Source: Winogradskyella costae (GTDB taxonomy: Bacteria; Bacteroidota; Bacteroidia; Flavobacteriales; Flavobacteriaceae). Taken from it: DNA of 64,000 bases. The translations under genes were made by a program, and so were the position numbers. The DNA lies in NCBI RefSeq assembly GCF_013403865.1, contig NZ_JABFDK010000001.1, positions 558,001-622,000 of the forward strand, in the 5' to 3' direction. A model generated the notes under the pieces. That model was given only the letters and a program-made list of their open reading frames with translations. It had not been told where the DNA came from and ran no database searches. Shown here piece by piece: positions 63,737 to 64,000 of this stretch (position 1 is its first letter; every line of letters begins with the position of its first letter).

Positions 63737-64000
63737 TTATGCAGAATTACGACTCGCGTTTATATTACCAAACAAAGATCTAGTTACCATCTTCTCAAAG
63801 ATCTTTATCTGTTCCTCATCTCTAACCTCAGCTTTCTCTAGCTCTTGAATTTTCTTTAAAGCATATTGCTGAATTGTTAATAATGGTAAAACAATAGATT
63901 CCCTAACTGCAATCGATGCTTTCCCTGAAGGCTCCTCTTGCATTAACTCACTATAACCTGTAAGTTTTAGAATCAGACGCTTTGAGGTTTCGTATTCTTT
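63737..64000 (-). CDS. ppc: Phosphoenolpyruvate carboxylase, C-terminal end (partial)
   Basis: The frame is open to the window edge and gives 87 residues ending at TAA/TGA 63737-63739. It reads KLTGYSELMQ, then RESIVLPLLTIQQYAL, and finishes VTRSLFGNINASRNSA, matching the C-terminal helices of flavobacterial PEP carboxylases. The Asn-rich end corresponds to the carboxylate-binding tail of the family (E. coli ends RNTG). The enzyme fixes bicarbonate onto PEP to make oxaloacetate, supplying carbon skeletons for the ammonium assimilated by the neighbouring gltBD/amt. Confidence 0.82.
   Translation of the reverse strand, partial: KEYETSKRLILKLTGYSELMQEEPSGKASIAVRESIVLPLLTIQQYALKKIQELEKAEVRDEEQIKIFEKMVTRSLFGNINASRNSA

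Noticed and set aside
1..64000. Mobile elements, prophage, CRISPR arrays or defence systems
   Set aside because: I found no transposase, integrase, phage gene, spacer-repeat array, or nuclease cluster; the repeats seen are short intergenic palindromes.

Overview
The window comes from an AT-rich member of the Bacteroidota, most probably a marine Flavobacteriaceae. The evidence is SusC/SusD proteins, a GYDIA-type GHMP kinase beside an HMG-CoA reductase, many lipoproteins with LPS-independent lipobox signals, TTTG-N19/20-TAnnTTTG promoters, start codons without Shine-Dalgarno sequences, and PEP carboxylase ending in NASRNSA. I see no phage, insertion sequence, CRISPR array or defence locus.

Layout. 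(1) 1-9.5 kb is a housekeeping stretch: the end of a class II HMG-CoA reductase and a GHMP kinase (+), then on the minus strand a PpiD-like foldase, a CNNM/CorC membrane protein, LptC, a TPR protein, an outer-membrane barrel and CoaX. A solitary tRNA-Phe with its own promoter and terminator follows. (2) 10-11.9 kb holds two tandem universal stress proteins. (3) 12-34.7 kb is a polysaccharide utilisation locus read on the minus strand: a membrane-anchored propeller/LuxR regulator, SusC, SusD, two GH144-type glucanases, an esterase and a GH3, then after a terminator-like hairpin an esterase, a sulfatase, GH43-F5/8-FN3, a DUF4886 protein, an EEP phosphatase-like protein and a sugar-porter MFS protein. 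GH144 with GH3 points to beta-1,2-glucan; the sulfatase and GH43 suggest a decorated or second substrate. (4) 34.8-43.2 kb has a fasciclin lipoprotein and the ilvDBNCA operon. (5) 43.2-54.6 kb has gapN and a near-complete arginine operon (GNAT, argG, argC, proC, argD, acylornithine carbamoyltransferase, argB, argE, argH). (6) 54.8-64 kb is nitrogen assimilation: gltBD (-), a BBP2 porin and Amt (+), and the 3' end of ppc (-).

The most interesting content is regulatory and lies between genes. Upstream of ilvD is a 24-codon reading frame with nine Ile codons, followed by competing antiterminator and terminator stems: a complete ribosome-mediated attenuator. Upstream of the arginine operon is a 21-codon frame with eight Arg codons ending in four consecutive Arg codons; its stop overlaps the start of a second 54-codon frame (TAATG), and the Arg-codon cluster can pair with a downstream segment. 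So two neighbouring amino-acid operons each appear to be tuned by a leader peptide sensing its own end product. The ilv and arg operons are also filled with short repeated palindromes, one family of which (variable paired arms around a TTTC loop) sits just before several start codons, and a 65-bp duplication carrying a ten-residue micro-ORF precedes both argG and proC. Two 19-bp palindromic boxes upstream of the porin-amt pair look like operator sites.
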